Below are positions 24,773 through 32,144 of a stretch of 37,922 nt of DNA, in pieces; position 1 is the first letter of the stretch, and each line of letters begins with the position of its first letter. Where the stretch lies: positions 148,921 to 186,842 of the forward strand of contig JADLCY010000004.1 in assembly GCA_020846935.1 (NCBI GenBank), read 5' to 3'. Below the pieces are notes generated by a model. It saw nothing but the letters and a program-made list of their open reading frames with translations, did not search any database and was not told the DNA's origin. A program made the translations under genes and the position numbers. This DNA is from Gemmatimonadaceae bacterium (GTDB taxonomy: Bacteria > Gemmatimonadota > Gemmatimonadetes > Gemmatimonadales > Gemmatimonadaceae).

Positions 24773-27768
24773 TGACGTTCGCGGTTGCCGGGCCGACTCG
24801 GACGTGCGCCCGGCGCGACCGTCTGCTCGGCAGGGCTCGCGGCGATCACGGCCTGGATGAGCTGCGCGCGCTGCCGGGCGACGTCGGCGCGAAGCACCTT
24901 GTCTTCGTCGAGCGAGAAGTACTTGCGCCCTTCCACCCAGGTCTGCTCGGCCCTGGTGAACTGCGAGAGCGGGTTGCCGCTCCAGATGACGAAGTCGGCG
25001 TCTTTCCCGGCCTCGAGCGAGCCCACCCGATTGTCAATGGCGATGGCCTTTGCCGCGCCGAGCGTCACCGTCCCGAGGGCGTCGATGTCCTTCACTCCGG
25101 TGCGAAGCAGCTTGCCCGCCTCCCAGTTCATGCGCGTGGAGATCTCGGAGTTGTCGGAGTGGAGTGACGTGACCACTCCGGCTTCGAGGAGCAAACGCGC
25201 GTTGTACGTGGTGTTGTCGTAGGCTTCCATCTTGAACGCGCCCCAATCGCTCCACACCACGGCCGCCACGCCGGACTTCTTGAGTTCGGATGCGATCTTG
25301 TAGGCTTCGAGCCCGTGCTGCAGCGTCTGGATGCGGAAGCCGAACTCCTCGGCGAGCCTGACGAGCGCCAGAAACTCGTCCGCGCGGTATCCGTGGGACG
25401 ACACCAGCAGCTTCTGGTTGAGGATGTCGAGGATTGCCTCCATCCGCAGATCCTTGCGCGGCGGGATGCCGGTCTTCGTCTTCTCCCAGGCCTTCCACTC
25501 CTTCTCGTAGTCCCGCGCGGCGTTGAAGTGGTCGCGGATGATCTCCTGCACGCCCATGCGGGTGTTCGGGTAGCGCGCCGGGCTGCGCTTGGGGTTCTCG
25601 CCCAGCGCGAACTTCACGGTGCGCGGAGCGCCCTGGAGCTTGTACTCGTCAGGCAGGCTGCCCCAGCGGATCTTCACGTACACGTTCTCGCCACCGATCG
25701 GGTTGGCGGACCCGTGCTTGATCATCGTGGTCGTGAGGCCGCCGGCGAGCTGTCGGTAGAACCAGATGTTGTTGTGCGTGATCACGTCGCCCATCTGCAC
25801 TTCGGGGACGATCGCGAAGCCGGTCTCGTTGACGTCGCTCACGCCGGAATGCGTATGCGGATCGATGAGTCCCGGCGTGACATGTTTGCCGCGCGCGTCG
25901 ATCTCCACCGCGCCAGCAGGCGCCTGCAGCTGCGTGCCGACACGCACCACCTTTCCGGCCTGCACCAGCAGGTCGGCGTTTTCCAGCCGACCCTGCGGAC
26001 CCTGCGTCCACACCGTCGCATTGCGCACGATGACGGCGGCGGGCTGCACCGGCGGCGCCGAGCGTCCGAACTCCATCGAGGGGCGCAGGTTGGGGAGGTC
26101 GATGCGCGGAACCCTCGCCGCGACCACCCCGCGGGTGGGGCCCTGGAACCGCTCGGTCCGCGTGCCGCGGTACGTGGCGTCGGTGCCGTTAGGCAGCGAG
26201 AGCCAGCCAAAGAACGCCGAGTCCGTCACCGAGCCCGCGAGCAGCACGGTGCCATCGAGGCCAACCGACTCGCCCGGGAACGTCACTTCAAGCCGGCCCG
26301 TCTCGGCGATGATGCGCGCCGTAGCGAGGTTCGTCGGGCGCGAGCCCTCCATCTCGATCGTGCCGCGGATGCGATTGAGCGGGCCTTCGAGACGGAGTAC
26401 CGCGTTCTTGGCGACGCCCGGGTCGTTCGAGGCGATGGTCCACGTGCCGCGGGCATCGAGCTGAGGCGGACGCGTGACGCCGTACGCCTTGCCCTGCACC
26501 CACACGTCGCGCACGCTCGCTTCTTCCGTGAAGAGGTCGCCGTCGGCCACGACGAGGTTCGCCGCCTTGCCGGCCGCGATCGTGCCGTGCGTCTTCTCGA
26601 GGCCGAGCCAGCTGGCAGGCACCGTGGTGAGAGCGGCGAGCGCCTTGTCAGCCGGCAGGCCGCGCGCAACCGCTGTCCGCAGGTTGGGGAGGAACTGCTG
26701 CAGCGACGACAGGCCGTCGGCGGTGAGCGCAAACGGGATGTTGGCCGCCGCCAGCTGCCCCGGATTGGTCGGCGCGAGGTACCAGTGCCGCAGGTCGGCG
26801 AGGGCCACGTTTGCCGCCATCTCGGGGCTCGACACGTTGGGCGCATCGGGGAACGTCAGCGGCACGATAAGCGGCTGCGTGCGCCCCTTGAGCACGTCGA
26901 GCAGGCGATACTCCTGGCCGCTGCCGCGGAACCACGGCGTGAGTTTGTAATCCTGCGCGAGCTTGTACGCGCGCAGGTACTCCTCTTCGCTCGTGGTCTC
27001 GAAGTAGACCGGTTGCGCGCCGCTGATGGACTTTCCGAGCGCGGCAAGGGCCTCGCTCGTCTCGGGAGGCAACATCGCGCGCCCGCTGGCTTCGTAGGCG
27101 GCCCAGGCGCGCGTGTACCACTCGGCGTCCATGAACGTCTGCTTCATCAGGGCAATCGTGCCCATGGACGAGTTGGGGTACATGCCGCCGAGCGGGAAGG
27201 AGCGCTGAAAGCCAAGTGTCTGTGCGAGATCGGCGCGCAGGACGCGATCGCGGAGGCCGGCGTCGCCCAGGTTCACGACGGAGGCTGTCCCGCGGAAGAT
27301 CCCCTGGCGCGGCACGGCGAGCACGGTGCCGAACCCGAGGGACCGGAGCGCGATCCGTCGGGTGCTGTCGTCCCGCGCGTTGGACGTGGTGCTGAACCAC
27401 GCGCGTACCTGCGGGTTCCAGTGCGTCGGCCCGACGTCGCCCCCTTGAGGGGGCGCATCACCGCCGAGGTCCGCCGACGCGTCGAGGAAGCCGGGGTAGA
27501 CCGTGAGGCCCTTGAGATCCCAGACCCGGGCTCCGGCCGGGGCAGCTAAACCTGCGCCGACCGCCTGGATCAGCCCGTTGCGGATGACGACGGTGGCGTT
27601 GTTGAGCACCTGGCCAGGGGCGGTGACCACGCGGGCGCCAACGAGGGCGTGAAAGCCGGTGGAGTTGTCGCGCAGGCCGGTGACGGGCTCGGTTCGGGAG
27701 GACTGCTGGGCCTCGAGCGAACTGGCCGCGAGCGCGGCGACGCCGAGTAGGACACGAAACGCTCTCAC
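24769..27768 (-). CDS. Two-domain amidohydrolase fusion, secreted
   Basis: A 999-aa exported protein made of two amidohydrolase-fold units. Signal peptide: MRAFRVLLGVAALAASSLEA from GTG 27768, with GGGAG-type Shine-Dalgarno bases 7 nt upstream. The N-terminal unit (about 40-440) has VYPGFLDASADLGG where HxH is expected, so it is degenerate, though its later CAxN-type LGLEKTHGTIAAGKAANLVVADG block remains. A ~130-residue beta-rich linker follows. The C-terminal unit (about 580-960) has an intact VTPGLIDPHTHSGVSD metal pair, VSSHGYRADE, TLQHGLEAYK and LHSDNSEISTRMN, consistent with a working metal site. The substrate is unknown; peptides, cyclic amides or imides are usual. It is the first gene of an operon with the next amidohydrolase. 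Confidence 0.9.
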   Translation of the reverse strand: MRAFRVLLGVAALAASSLEAQQSSRTEPVTGLRDNSTGFHALVGARVVTAPGQVLNNATVVIRNGLIQAVGAGLAAPAGARVWDLKGLTVYPGFLDASADLGGDAPPQGGDVGPTHWNPQVRAWFSTTSNARDDSTRRIALRSLGFGTVLAVPRQGIFRGTASVVNLGDAGLRDRVLRADLAQTLGFQRSFPLGGMYPNSSMGTIALMKQTFMDAEWYTRAWAAYEASGRAMLPPETSEALAALGKSISGAQPVYFETTSEEEYLRAYKLAQDYKLTPWFRGSGQEYRLLDVLKGRTQPLIVPLTFPDAPNVSSPEMAANVALADLRHWYLAPTNPGQLAAANIPFALTADGLSSLQQFLPNLRTAVARGLPADKALAALTTVPASWLGLEKTHGTIAAGKAANLVVADGDLFTEEASVRDVWVQGKAYGVTRPPQLDARGTWTIASNDPGVAKNAVLRLEGPLNRIRGTIEMEGSRPTNLATARIIAETGRLEVTFPGESVGLDGTVLLAGSVTDSAFFGWLSLPNGTDATYRGTRTERFQGPTRGVVAARVPRIDLPNLRPSMEFGRSAPPVQPAAVIVRNATVWTQGPQGRLENADLLVQAGKVVRVGTQLQAPAGAVEIDARGKHVTPGLIDPHTHSGVSDVNETGFAIVPEVQMGDVITHNNIWFYRQLAGGLTTTMIKHGSANPIGGENVYVKIRWGSLPDEYKLQGAPRTVKFALGENPKRSPARYPNTRMGVQEIIRDHFNAARDYEKEWKAWEKTKTGIPPRKDLRMEAILDILNQKLLVSSHGYRADEFLALVRLAEEFGFRIQTLQHGLEAYKIASELKKSGVAAVVWSDWGAFKMEAYDNTTYNARLLLEAGVVTSLHSDNSEISTRMNWEAGKLLRTGVKDIDALGTVTLGAAKAIAIDNRVGSLEAGKDADFVIWSGNPLSQFTRAEQTWVEGRKYFSLDEDKVLRADVARQRAQLIQAVIAASPAEQTVAPGARPSRPGNRERQ

Positions 27769-28117
27769 GTCTGGCTCCCGTGGGACGGCCCGGAGAGGCC
27801 GTCGGTGGTGATGTGGGGGTAGTGTGCGCCGGCGGCGCGGAAGGAGAACGCGAGCCGGCCGCCATATGCTGCGCCCGAAACCCGCTGAGGGGGAGTCCCC
27901 CGAGGGCCTCTGCACTCGACGTCAGCGGGTGACCACCATCTGGCGGTGAGGCTCCTGAAACCGCCTTGGTGTCGGCCCGCGGTCACGGTCACCGTGATCG
28001 GGGAGGTGCCGGCCGCCAACCGCTTGGTGCGCGGTGGCGGCGGAATCGGAGAACGGGAGGTGCCGTGAGGGCCATTGGGAGGCGGGCAACCCTCCCAACC
28101 GAGTACGCGCGGCCTCC
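27769..28117. other. Gene-free region with a run of strong stem-loops
   Basis: 349 bp between the amidohydrolase fusion and a pseudogene. Visible helices: 27880-27888 with 27922-27930 (9 bp) enclosing GGGGG/CCCCC at 27889-27893/27897-27901; 27942-27947 with 27960-27965; a perfect 7-1-7 palindrome TCACGGT-C-ACCGTGA at 27983-27997; and 28012-28023 with 28031-28041 (11 bp, one bulge). No frame resembles a protein. As leader of the minus-strand operon it could be regulatory, or it could be a noncoding RNA or repetitive element. Confidence 0.45.
28075..28098 (-). terminator. Hairpin after the decayed nucleotidyltransferase gene
   Basis: An 8-bp stem (28075-28082 with 28091-28098) and 8-nt loop, 20 bp after the pseudogene stop at 28118. 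No clear U-run follows, so it may act as a barrier rather than a full terminator. Confidence 0.4.
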
Positions 28118-28658
28118 TCAGTCCTCGCCGGCGCCACGAGCGCGATCCCACTCCGTGTCGAGCCGATACCTGTCGATCCACCGTTCGATGACAGCCAAGT
28201 CAATTTCGGTGGCGCTGATTCTCAGCATGCGGGCGATGTCGCGGAGATGTCGGTCGGAACCCCCCATGCGGAAATACAGGAGCTTATAGACGATGACGTA
28301 CTCGATGGGCGCGAACTGCACCGGTGTTCCCTCGATCGTCCTCGCAACGCGGTGGTCGAGTGCCCACGAGTGGAACGGGTCGTCTCCAGCCAGGTACACG
28401 TCTGCGCGCATCGCCGATTCGTGATGGATCACGTTGAAATGCCCGTGTTCGCGACGCTGCAATTCCGTCTCGATAACGTCGATCGGCGGGCAGTAGTAGT
28501 CCTCGGCTGGCCAGAGCAGGGCAAACGCCCCAACGTTTCGTAGCTAGAGGCGTACGACGAGATCGATGTCCAGCGTCAGCCTAGGGTGCCCATACGCAAA
28601 GCGCTGCGAGACCGCCCGTGACCATGTAGTCCAGGCCCTCCAAGTGCAGCGGGGTCAC
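28118..28658 (-). pseudogene. Broken nucleotidyltransferase-fold gene (MNT/AbiEii-like, DUF6036-type)
   Basis: Joining frames gives a ~180-aa protein: a start near GTG 28658 reading VTPLHLEGLDYMVTGGLAAL, then after a one-base shift around 28598-28601 YGHPRLTLDIDLVV, the GG...YG.PR.T.DID pattern of small nucleotidyltransferase-fold proteins. An in-frame TAG at 28544-28546 interrupts next, after which the frame is intact to 28118 (LRNVGAFALLWPAEDYYCPP... ending RYRLDTEWDRARG). The C-terminal IEYVIVYKLLYFRMGGSDRHLRDIARML helix is typical. One frameshift plus one stop argue for real decay rather than one reading error. It follows a small partner gene, as in toxin-antitoxin-like pairs. Confidence 0.75.
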
Positions 28659-28701
28659 GAAGCGCCCGATGAGGCTACCGCGCGGTCCCACGCATGAGCG
28701 C

Positions 28702-28869
28702 TCAGACGCCTGATGCGACCTCGGCGTCGGACCAGTCGGGGTGTCGCGCCCGAACTCCAGCGGCGGCGACACGCCAGGCTTCTTCCCAGAGCATATGTGA
28801 TACGCGCAGTTTCTCGTCGGCCGTCATTGCCCGGATCCGCTCGACCTGATTCAGCAGCGCGTCGCTCAA
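28702..28869 (-). CDS. Small partner protein of the broken nucleotidyltransferase gene, probably truncated
   Basis: From TTG 28869 the product reads MSDALLNQVERIRAMTADEK and then LRVSHMLWEEAWRVAAAGVRARHPDWSDAEVASGV, 55 codons. This matches a family of short proteins (pattern L..IR.MT..EKLR....L...A...A.AG.R.RHPDWS...V) that sit directly upstream of nucleotidyltransferase-fold genes. Relatives as I recall them continue a few residues with V-R-x-L-x-x-R-G. Here the codon after GV is TGA, and the bases after it read ALMRG, so a CGA-to-TGA change may have cut the tail. Longer in-frame starts (to 28995) exist but add unlike sequence. Role in the pair is unknown; antitoxin-like function is inference. 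Confidence 0.6.
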   Translation of the reverse strand: MSDALLNQVERIRAMTADEKLRVSHMLWEEAWRVAAAGVRARHPDWSDAEVASGV

Positions 28870-29035
28870 GCCCGAGTACTCGGCGATCTCTCGGGCCCAG
28901 GCAACCTCATGGGCGTAGCGAAAGCCCATCGGCGAATGCGTCGCCTGTCCAACCATCGCCTGACACTGGACGGATATCGCCGCTGCGGTCGCCATGCGCG
29001 CGTGTGAGCCGGGCCTCAGGGACGGAAATGAGCCG

Positions 29036-29071
29036 TTGACATGAATTGATTACAGTAATACTGTATCCATA
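29036..29071 (+). promoter_or_regulatory. Leaderless promoter and operator of the TetR/esterase operon
   Basis: A perfect -35 box TTGACA (29036-29041), 17 bp, then TACTGT (29059-29064) as -10. The expected transcription start falls at or next to ATG 29071, so the mRNA would be leaderless. Overlapping the -10 is a perfect 7-1-7 palindrome TACAGTA-A-TACTGTA (29051-29065), just the size bound by TetR dimers, indicating autorepression. Confidence 0.75.
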
Positions 29072-29733
29072 TGAATGCACGGCGCCCGCGGAAGAAGCGA
29101 TCCTACACCTCCGCCCTGCGCACCGGTCAAGCGCTCGAGACGCGGCAGCGAGTGCTCGATGCTGCCATGCGCCTCTTCATTGAACGCGGCTTCGCGGCCA
29201 CCACCATCACGTTGGTGGCTGCCGCTGCCAGCGTGTCGCCTGAAACGATCTATGCCACCTGCGATGGGAAGCGCGGCCTCCTCGAAGGTGTGGTCGACAC
29301 CGCCATCGCGGGTGGTGTCGAAGCACCACTAGAACTGCAGCCCGTATGGGGGGCGATCAGGCAACATCGTTCGGCGCGGGAGCGGCTGCGCGCGTATGTC
29401 GCACTCACCTGCAGGGTGCTCGCTCGCACGAGTGCGATCCACCACGTGATCCGCGGGGCAGCGGATAGCGAGGTGTTCGCCGCCGATCTCAGCGCCCGTC
29501 TCCTGCGTGAGCGGCTCGCGTCCAACACAACTCACCTTCGCGACTACATCGGGGACGAGCTGAGAGTCGGACTCACGTGGCGTGAAGCTGCGGAGCGTTA
29601 CTGCGCCATCAGCAGCCCCGAGGTTCATCACCTGCTCACGACCGGGCTTGGATGGAGCCGGCGCGCGCATGAGGCGTGGCTGTGGGGCTTGGCCGAACAG
29701 GATCTCATCGGGCCACGGTCCGATGACGCATGA
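29071..29733 (+). CDS. TetR/AcrR-family transcriptional repressor
   Basis: A 220-aa DNA-binding regulator. The N-terminal TetR helix-turn-helix is clear: ETRQRVLDAAMRLFIERGFAATTITLVAAAASVSPETIYATCDGKRGLLEGVVD (about 24-78), with the usual GFAATT and A.VS..T.Y segments. The recognition helix SPETIYATCDGK departs from the common Y-x-x-F-x-x-K: Phe is Cys-Asp here. The C-terminal helical domain (about 100-215) should bind the inducer. The adjacent palindrome overlapping its promoter strongly suggests self-repression, and a serine hydrolase gene starts 10 bp downstream with its own strong ribosome site. The probable circuit is release of repression by the hydrolase's substrate or product. Confidence 0.92.
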   Translation: MNARRPRKKRSYTSALRTGQALETRQRVLDAAMRLFIERGFAATTITLVAAAASVSPETIYATCDGKRGLLEGVVDTAIAGGVEAPLELQPVWGAIRQHRSARERLRAYVALTCRVLARTSAIHHVIRGAADSEVFAADLSARLLRERLASNTTHLRDYIGDELRVGLTWREAAERYCAISSPEVHHLLTTGLGWSRRAHEAWLWGLAEQDLIGPRSDDA

Positions 29734-29743
29734 AGGAGTCGAC

Positions 29744-30526
29744 ATGTCGAGGGAAAGTCCGATGTCACGGCGACAACTCCTCGCCGTTGCTGCGATGGCC
29801 CCACTTGCAGCGTCCGTGACGCCTGCGTCCCGCGCTCGCCGGGCGCCAACCACGTTCGTTCTCGTGCACGGCGCGTGGCACGGCGGATGGTGCTGGAAGA
29901 AACTCCTGGCTCCGCTGCGCGCCGGTGGACACTACGTGTTCACCCCGTCGCTCACCGGCCTTGGAGAGCGCGCCCACTTGCTCAGCTCCGCGGTCGACCT
30001 CGACACACACATCGAGGATGTCGTGGCGACGATCGAGCATGAAGACCTGCAGCAGGTCGTTCTCGTCGGACACAGCTATGGAGGGATGGTCATCACGGGA
30101 GTCGCCGCTCGCGTGGCGCCACGCCTGTCGCACCTCGTCTACCTCGACGCGTTCCTGCCCGACGCGGGGAAGGCACTGCGCGACTACGCTCCGATTCCCC
30201 CGACGCGCGCCGACGGGTGGCGTGTGCCACCGCCGGGGACGCCGGGCAGTTGGGGAGTAACGGACCCGGCCGACGTGGCGTGGATGATGCCCCGGCTCGG
30301 CGACCAGCCCCTGAAGACCTTCACCCGTCCGCTCGCAGCGCACCTCGAGCGGATGCCGTCGGCGCAGCAGACGTTCATCCGGTGCACGAATGCGCCATTC
30401 TTCGCGGAGGCAGCCGAACGGGCGAGGGCACTCGGTTTCGCGTACCACGAGATGCGTTCGGCGGGACACGACGCGATGATTACCCAGCCAGCAGCCTTGG
30501 CAGGACTGCTCAGTGGCGTGGCCTGA
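29744..30526 (+). CDS. Alpha/beta hydrolase (esterase) with Tat-like signal
   Basis: A 260-aa serine hydrolase, probably exported. ATG 29744 follows GAAGGAG by 5 nt, a strong ribosome site. The N-terminus has SRRQLLAVAAMAPLAAS, a twin-arginine-type signal. The core has FVLVHGAWHGGWCW (38-51), SLTGLGERAHLL, the nucleophile elbow GHSYGGM with Ser111, the LVYLDAFLPDAG acid region and a C-terminal His in SAGHDAMI (about 242). This pattern (HGAWHGGWCW plus LTGLGER) matches the plant-SABP2/hydroxynitrile-lyase-like esterase group also common in bacteria. Cotranscribed with the upstream TetR gene. Natural substrate unknown; ester-bearing small molecules are likely. Confidence 0.92.
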   Translation: MSRESPMSRRQLLAVAAMAPLAASVTPASRARRAPTTFVLVHGAWHGGWCWKKLLAPLRAGGHYVFTPSLTGLGERAHLLSSAVDLDTHIEDVVATIEHEDLQQVVLVGHSYGGMVITGVAARVAPRLSHLVYLDAFLPDAGKALRDYAPIPPTRADGWRVPPPGTPGSWGVTDPADVAWMMPRLGDQPLKTFTRPLAAHLERMPSAQQTFIRCTNAPFFAEAAERARALGFAYHEMRSAGHDAMITQPAALAGLLSGVA

Positions 30527-30849
30527 TCACGCAACATGCCGTCGGTGCATGGTGCGCCGACGCGGGGGACCTAACGCTAACTGGCCACCTTACGTCCCTG
30601 TGCGCGATGTCGCACGCCGACGCGCGCCCCCCTGGTGGGGAGTCTGCAAGGCCAGAGCGACCGCTTGCTCAATCCAGAACTTGGCCTCGCCGGCAGGATG
30701 GGAGACATAACAAGCGAAATGGTCCCTCCCCGCAGGACAGTCGGCGACATGTGCTGCGATAGAGCCAATGCCGAGCGGGTTGTCCGCCGCACAAACGATG
30801 CGCGTGGGACGTCTATCCAATACCGACGTCAACCACCTCGTCCGCTACC
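30527..30849. other. Gene-poor region between esterase and AraC fragment
   Basis: 323 bp. It includes the DUF4160-like remnant listed separately; the rest has no recognisable coding. One near-match (ACCTAACG, 30572) to the window-wide octamer lies here. Confidence 0.4.
30590..30750 (-). pseudogene. DUF4160-like remnant
   Basis: On the minus strand, part of a frame (from GTG/ATG 30832) reads GRDHFACYVSHPAGEAKFWI followed by EQAVALALQTP. DUF4160 proteins carry a similar PHVHVxHPDGEAKFWLEPxVxLA core, normally with His residues for the first part. After QTP the sequence loses similarity (Arg/Gly-rich) and stops. The N-terminal part is also unlike the family. I take it as a remnant; recognition is from memory and moderate. 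Confidence 0.4.
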
Positions 30850-31105
30850 ATGATCAAACGTCTGGAGTTCGGGCAGTTCGTCGGCCACTGCGAGCGCAGC
30901 ACCGCGACCCCCGGTTTCCGGTTCAGCGTTCTGACACAACGGACTAACGAGCGCGTGCCCCCCCACACCCACGATGATGCCCATTTCATCATCGTATCGC
31001 GCGGCGGGTACGCCACCTCCGCCAGGGGAGTCGAGTCCCCCTGCGGACCCTCGACCGTCCTGTTCAACCCACGCGGCATTGGCCAGGTTCTGTATACCTC
31101 GCCGG
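30850..31105 (+). pseudogene. N-terminal fragment of an AraC-family regulator
   Basis: From ATG 30850 the frame reads MIKRLEFGQFVGHCERSTAT and then FRFSVLTQRTNERVPPHTHDDAHFIIVSRGGYATSARGVE...STVLFNPRG, the cupin sensor domain of AraC proteins, and resembles the start of the intact AraC gene at 15358. After about 31100 (SPDPPGGGDP) the frame becomes low-complexity and no helix-turn-helix follows in any frame. The DNA-binding half has been lost or scrambled. Whether the fragment is expressed is unknown. Confidence 0.6.
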
Positions 31106-31553
31106 ATCCGCCAGGTGGCGGCGACCCAACTGGTCCAGGAACCGGAGGAACGTCGCGCTGGTGTGCCGTGGCGCGGTCATCCCCTCGATCCGGCCCGCAG
31201 CGCGGTAGGCCGCCTAACGCCGGCAAGCCGCCGACCACGACCCGCCCCGGTCAAGTGTGGGTGCGAGCCATCATGCCCTCTGGTGCGCACACCGTATGGG
31301 TCGTCAACGCCGGGGCTGCAGACTCTCGCGGAAGGGTGGCTTCCCCACGCTCTTTCTCGACGGCGGCCACTACGGCGTGCTCGAGAACATACGACATGGA
31401 CACTCCGCGCCTTGGCCTGTGGCGCTCGCGGTGACGTGCCCGGAGTCGCCCCAGCACCACCACGATGGGTAGAAGGACTGGGGACCGAACGCGGGCGACG
31501 TCGTGACCCTTCCATCAGACGCTGCCCAGACGTGCGGGCGACGTCGTCCTTCT
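31106..31553. other. Degenerate region
   Basis: About 450 bp without a sound gene. A plus-strand segment near 31335-31400 reads GFPTLFLDGGHYGVLENIRHG in one frame, faintly like the strand-turn of esterase-D-type hydrolases, but neighbouring blocks fall in other frames. One exact GCCTAACG octamer lies at 31212-31219. Read as decayed DNA. Confidence 0.3.
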
Positions 31554-32144
31554 CTACCTGCCTTGCGCCGATCCCGAGTTCACCTGGTCGTGGATCCGCG
31601 CCAGCTCCACGGCGGCATCGAGGAGTGCCACAAACCGCTCCGGCGGCGGCGCCCAGAGTGGCTCGACCGTGTCCTCGAGGAACAGGTATCCCGAGAACGA
31701 CTCGAAGTGCACCGAGTGGCATTGAATGCACCTGAGCCGCTCGACGACGCCGGCCGCGTGCAGCCGCTCCTCGAGCGCGTGATCGTCACTCTTCACGCCA
31801 AGACCACGCTCACCCTGCCGCGCATCGCCCGTCGTCATCCAGCTCGTGCGACCAGCGACGTTCGCTACTCCGACGCCGAATCGGTTTTCGTGATGCTGCC
31901 ACTCCCATGAACGCACATGGGGGCTCATGCGGGCATGAATCGTCCGGCCCTTCCAGCTCCCCGCGAGGTAGCTGCTCGCGCCACCGCCCTGTGGATCCTC
32001 GTGCACCACACCGTCGATGATGCCGACGAGTGGCTGCCACGCGCGCACGAAGCGCCGGTGCTTGAACCGGTTCACGAGGAGCCCCACGCGCCACGCGAGG
32101 ACGACGAACGCCACGACACCGAGCACCACGACCACGGTCTCCAT
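31554..32144 (-). CDS. Membrane-anchored hypothetical protein, last gene of the envelope operon
   Basis: A 196-aa protein with one N-terminal transmembrane helix (METVVVVLGVVAFVVLAWRVGLLV) and a soluble domain of about 170 residues. Its ATG (32144) overlaps the OmpA-gene stop by one base (TGATG), indicating coupled translation. The soluble part has a pattern (SWKGRTIHARMSPH, KSDDHALEERLHAAGVVERL, then EDTVEPLWAPPPERFVALLDAAVELARIHDQVNS) that I associate with uncharacterised proteins in envelope contexts. A CIQCH sequence sits in the middle; the surrounding residues are not cytochrome-like, so haem binding is doubtful. It works presumably with the OmpA, coiled-coil and CsgG-like products encoded just upstream. 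Confidence 0.8.
   Translation of the reverse strand: METVVVVLGVVAFVVLAWRVGLLVNRFKHRRFVRAWQPLVGIIDGVVHEDPQGGGASSYLAGSWKGRTIHARMSPHVRSWEWQHHENRFGVGVANVAGRTSWMTTGDARQGERGLGVKSDDHALEERLHAAGVVERLRCIQCHSVHFESFSGYLFLEDTVEPLWAPPPERFVALLDAAVELARIHDQVNSGSAQGR

Noticed and set aside
25315-27549. Long open frame on the plus strand (744 codons)
   Set aside because: Antisense to the amidohydrolase fusion; His/Arg-rich and without any domain, an effect of GC-rich third positions.
30527-31553. Integron attC sites in the accessory region
   Set aside because: Core-like GCCTAAC/ACCTAAC sequences occur, but no paired partner with the needed spacing and palindrome, and no integrase gene; the octamer is found across ordinary genes too.
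31700-31760. CIQCH haem c motif in the membrane-anchored protein
   Set aside because: Surrounding residues do not resemble a cytochrome and the family seems not to conserve it; chance match is likely.
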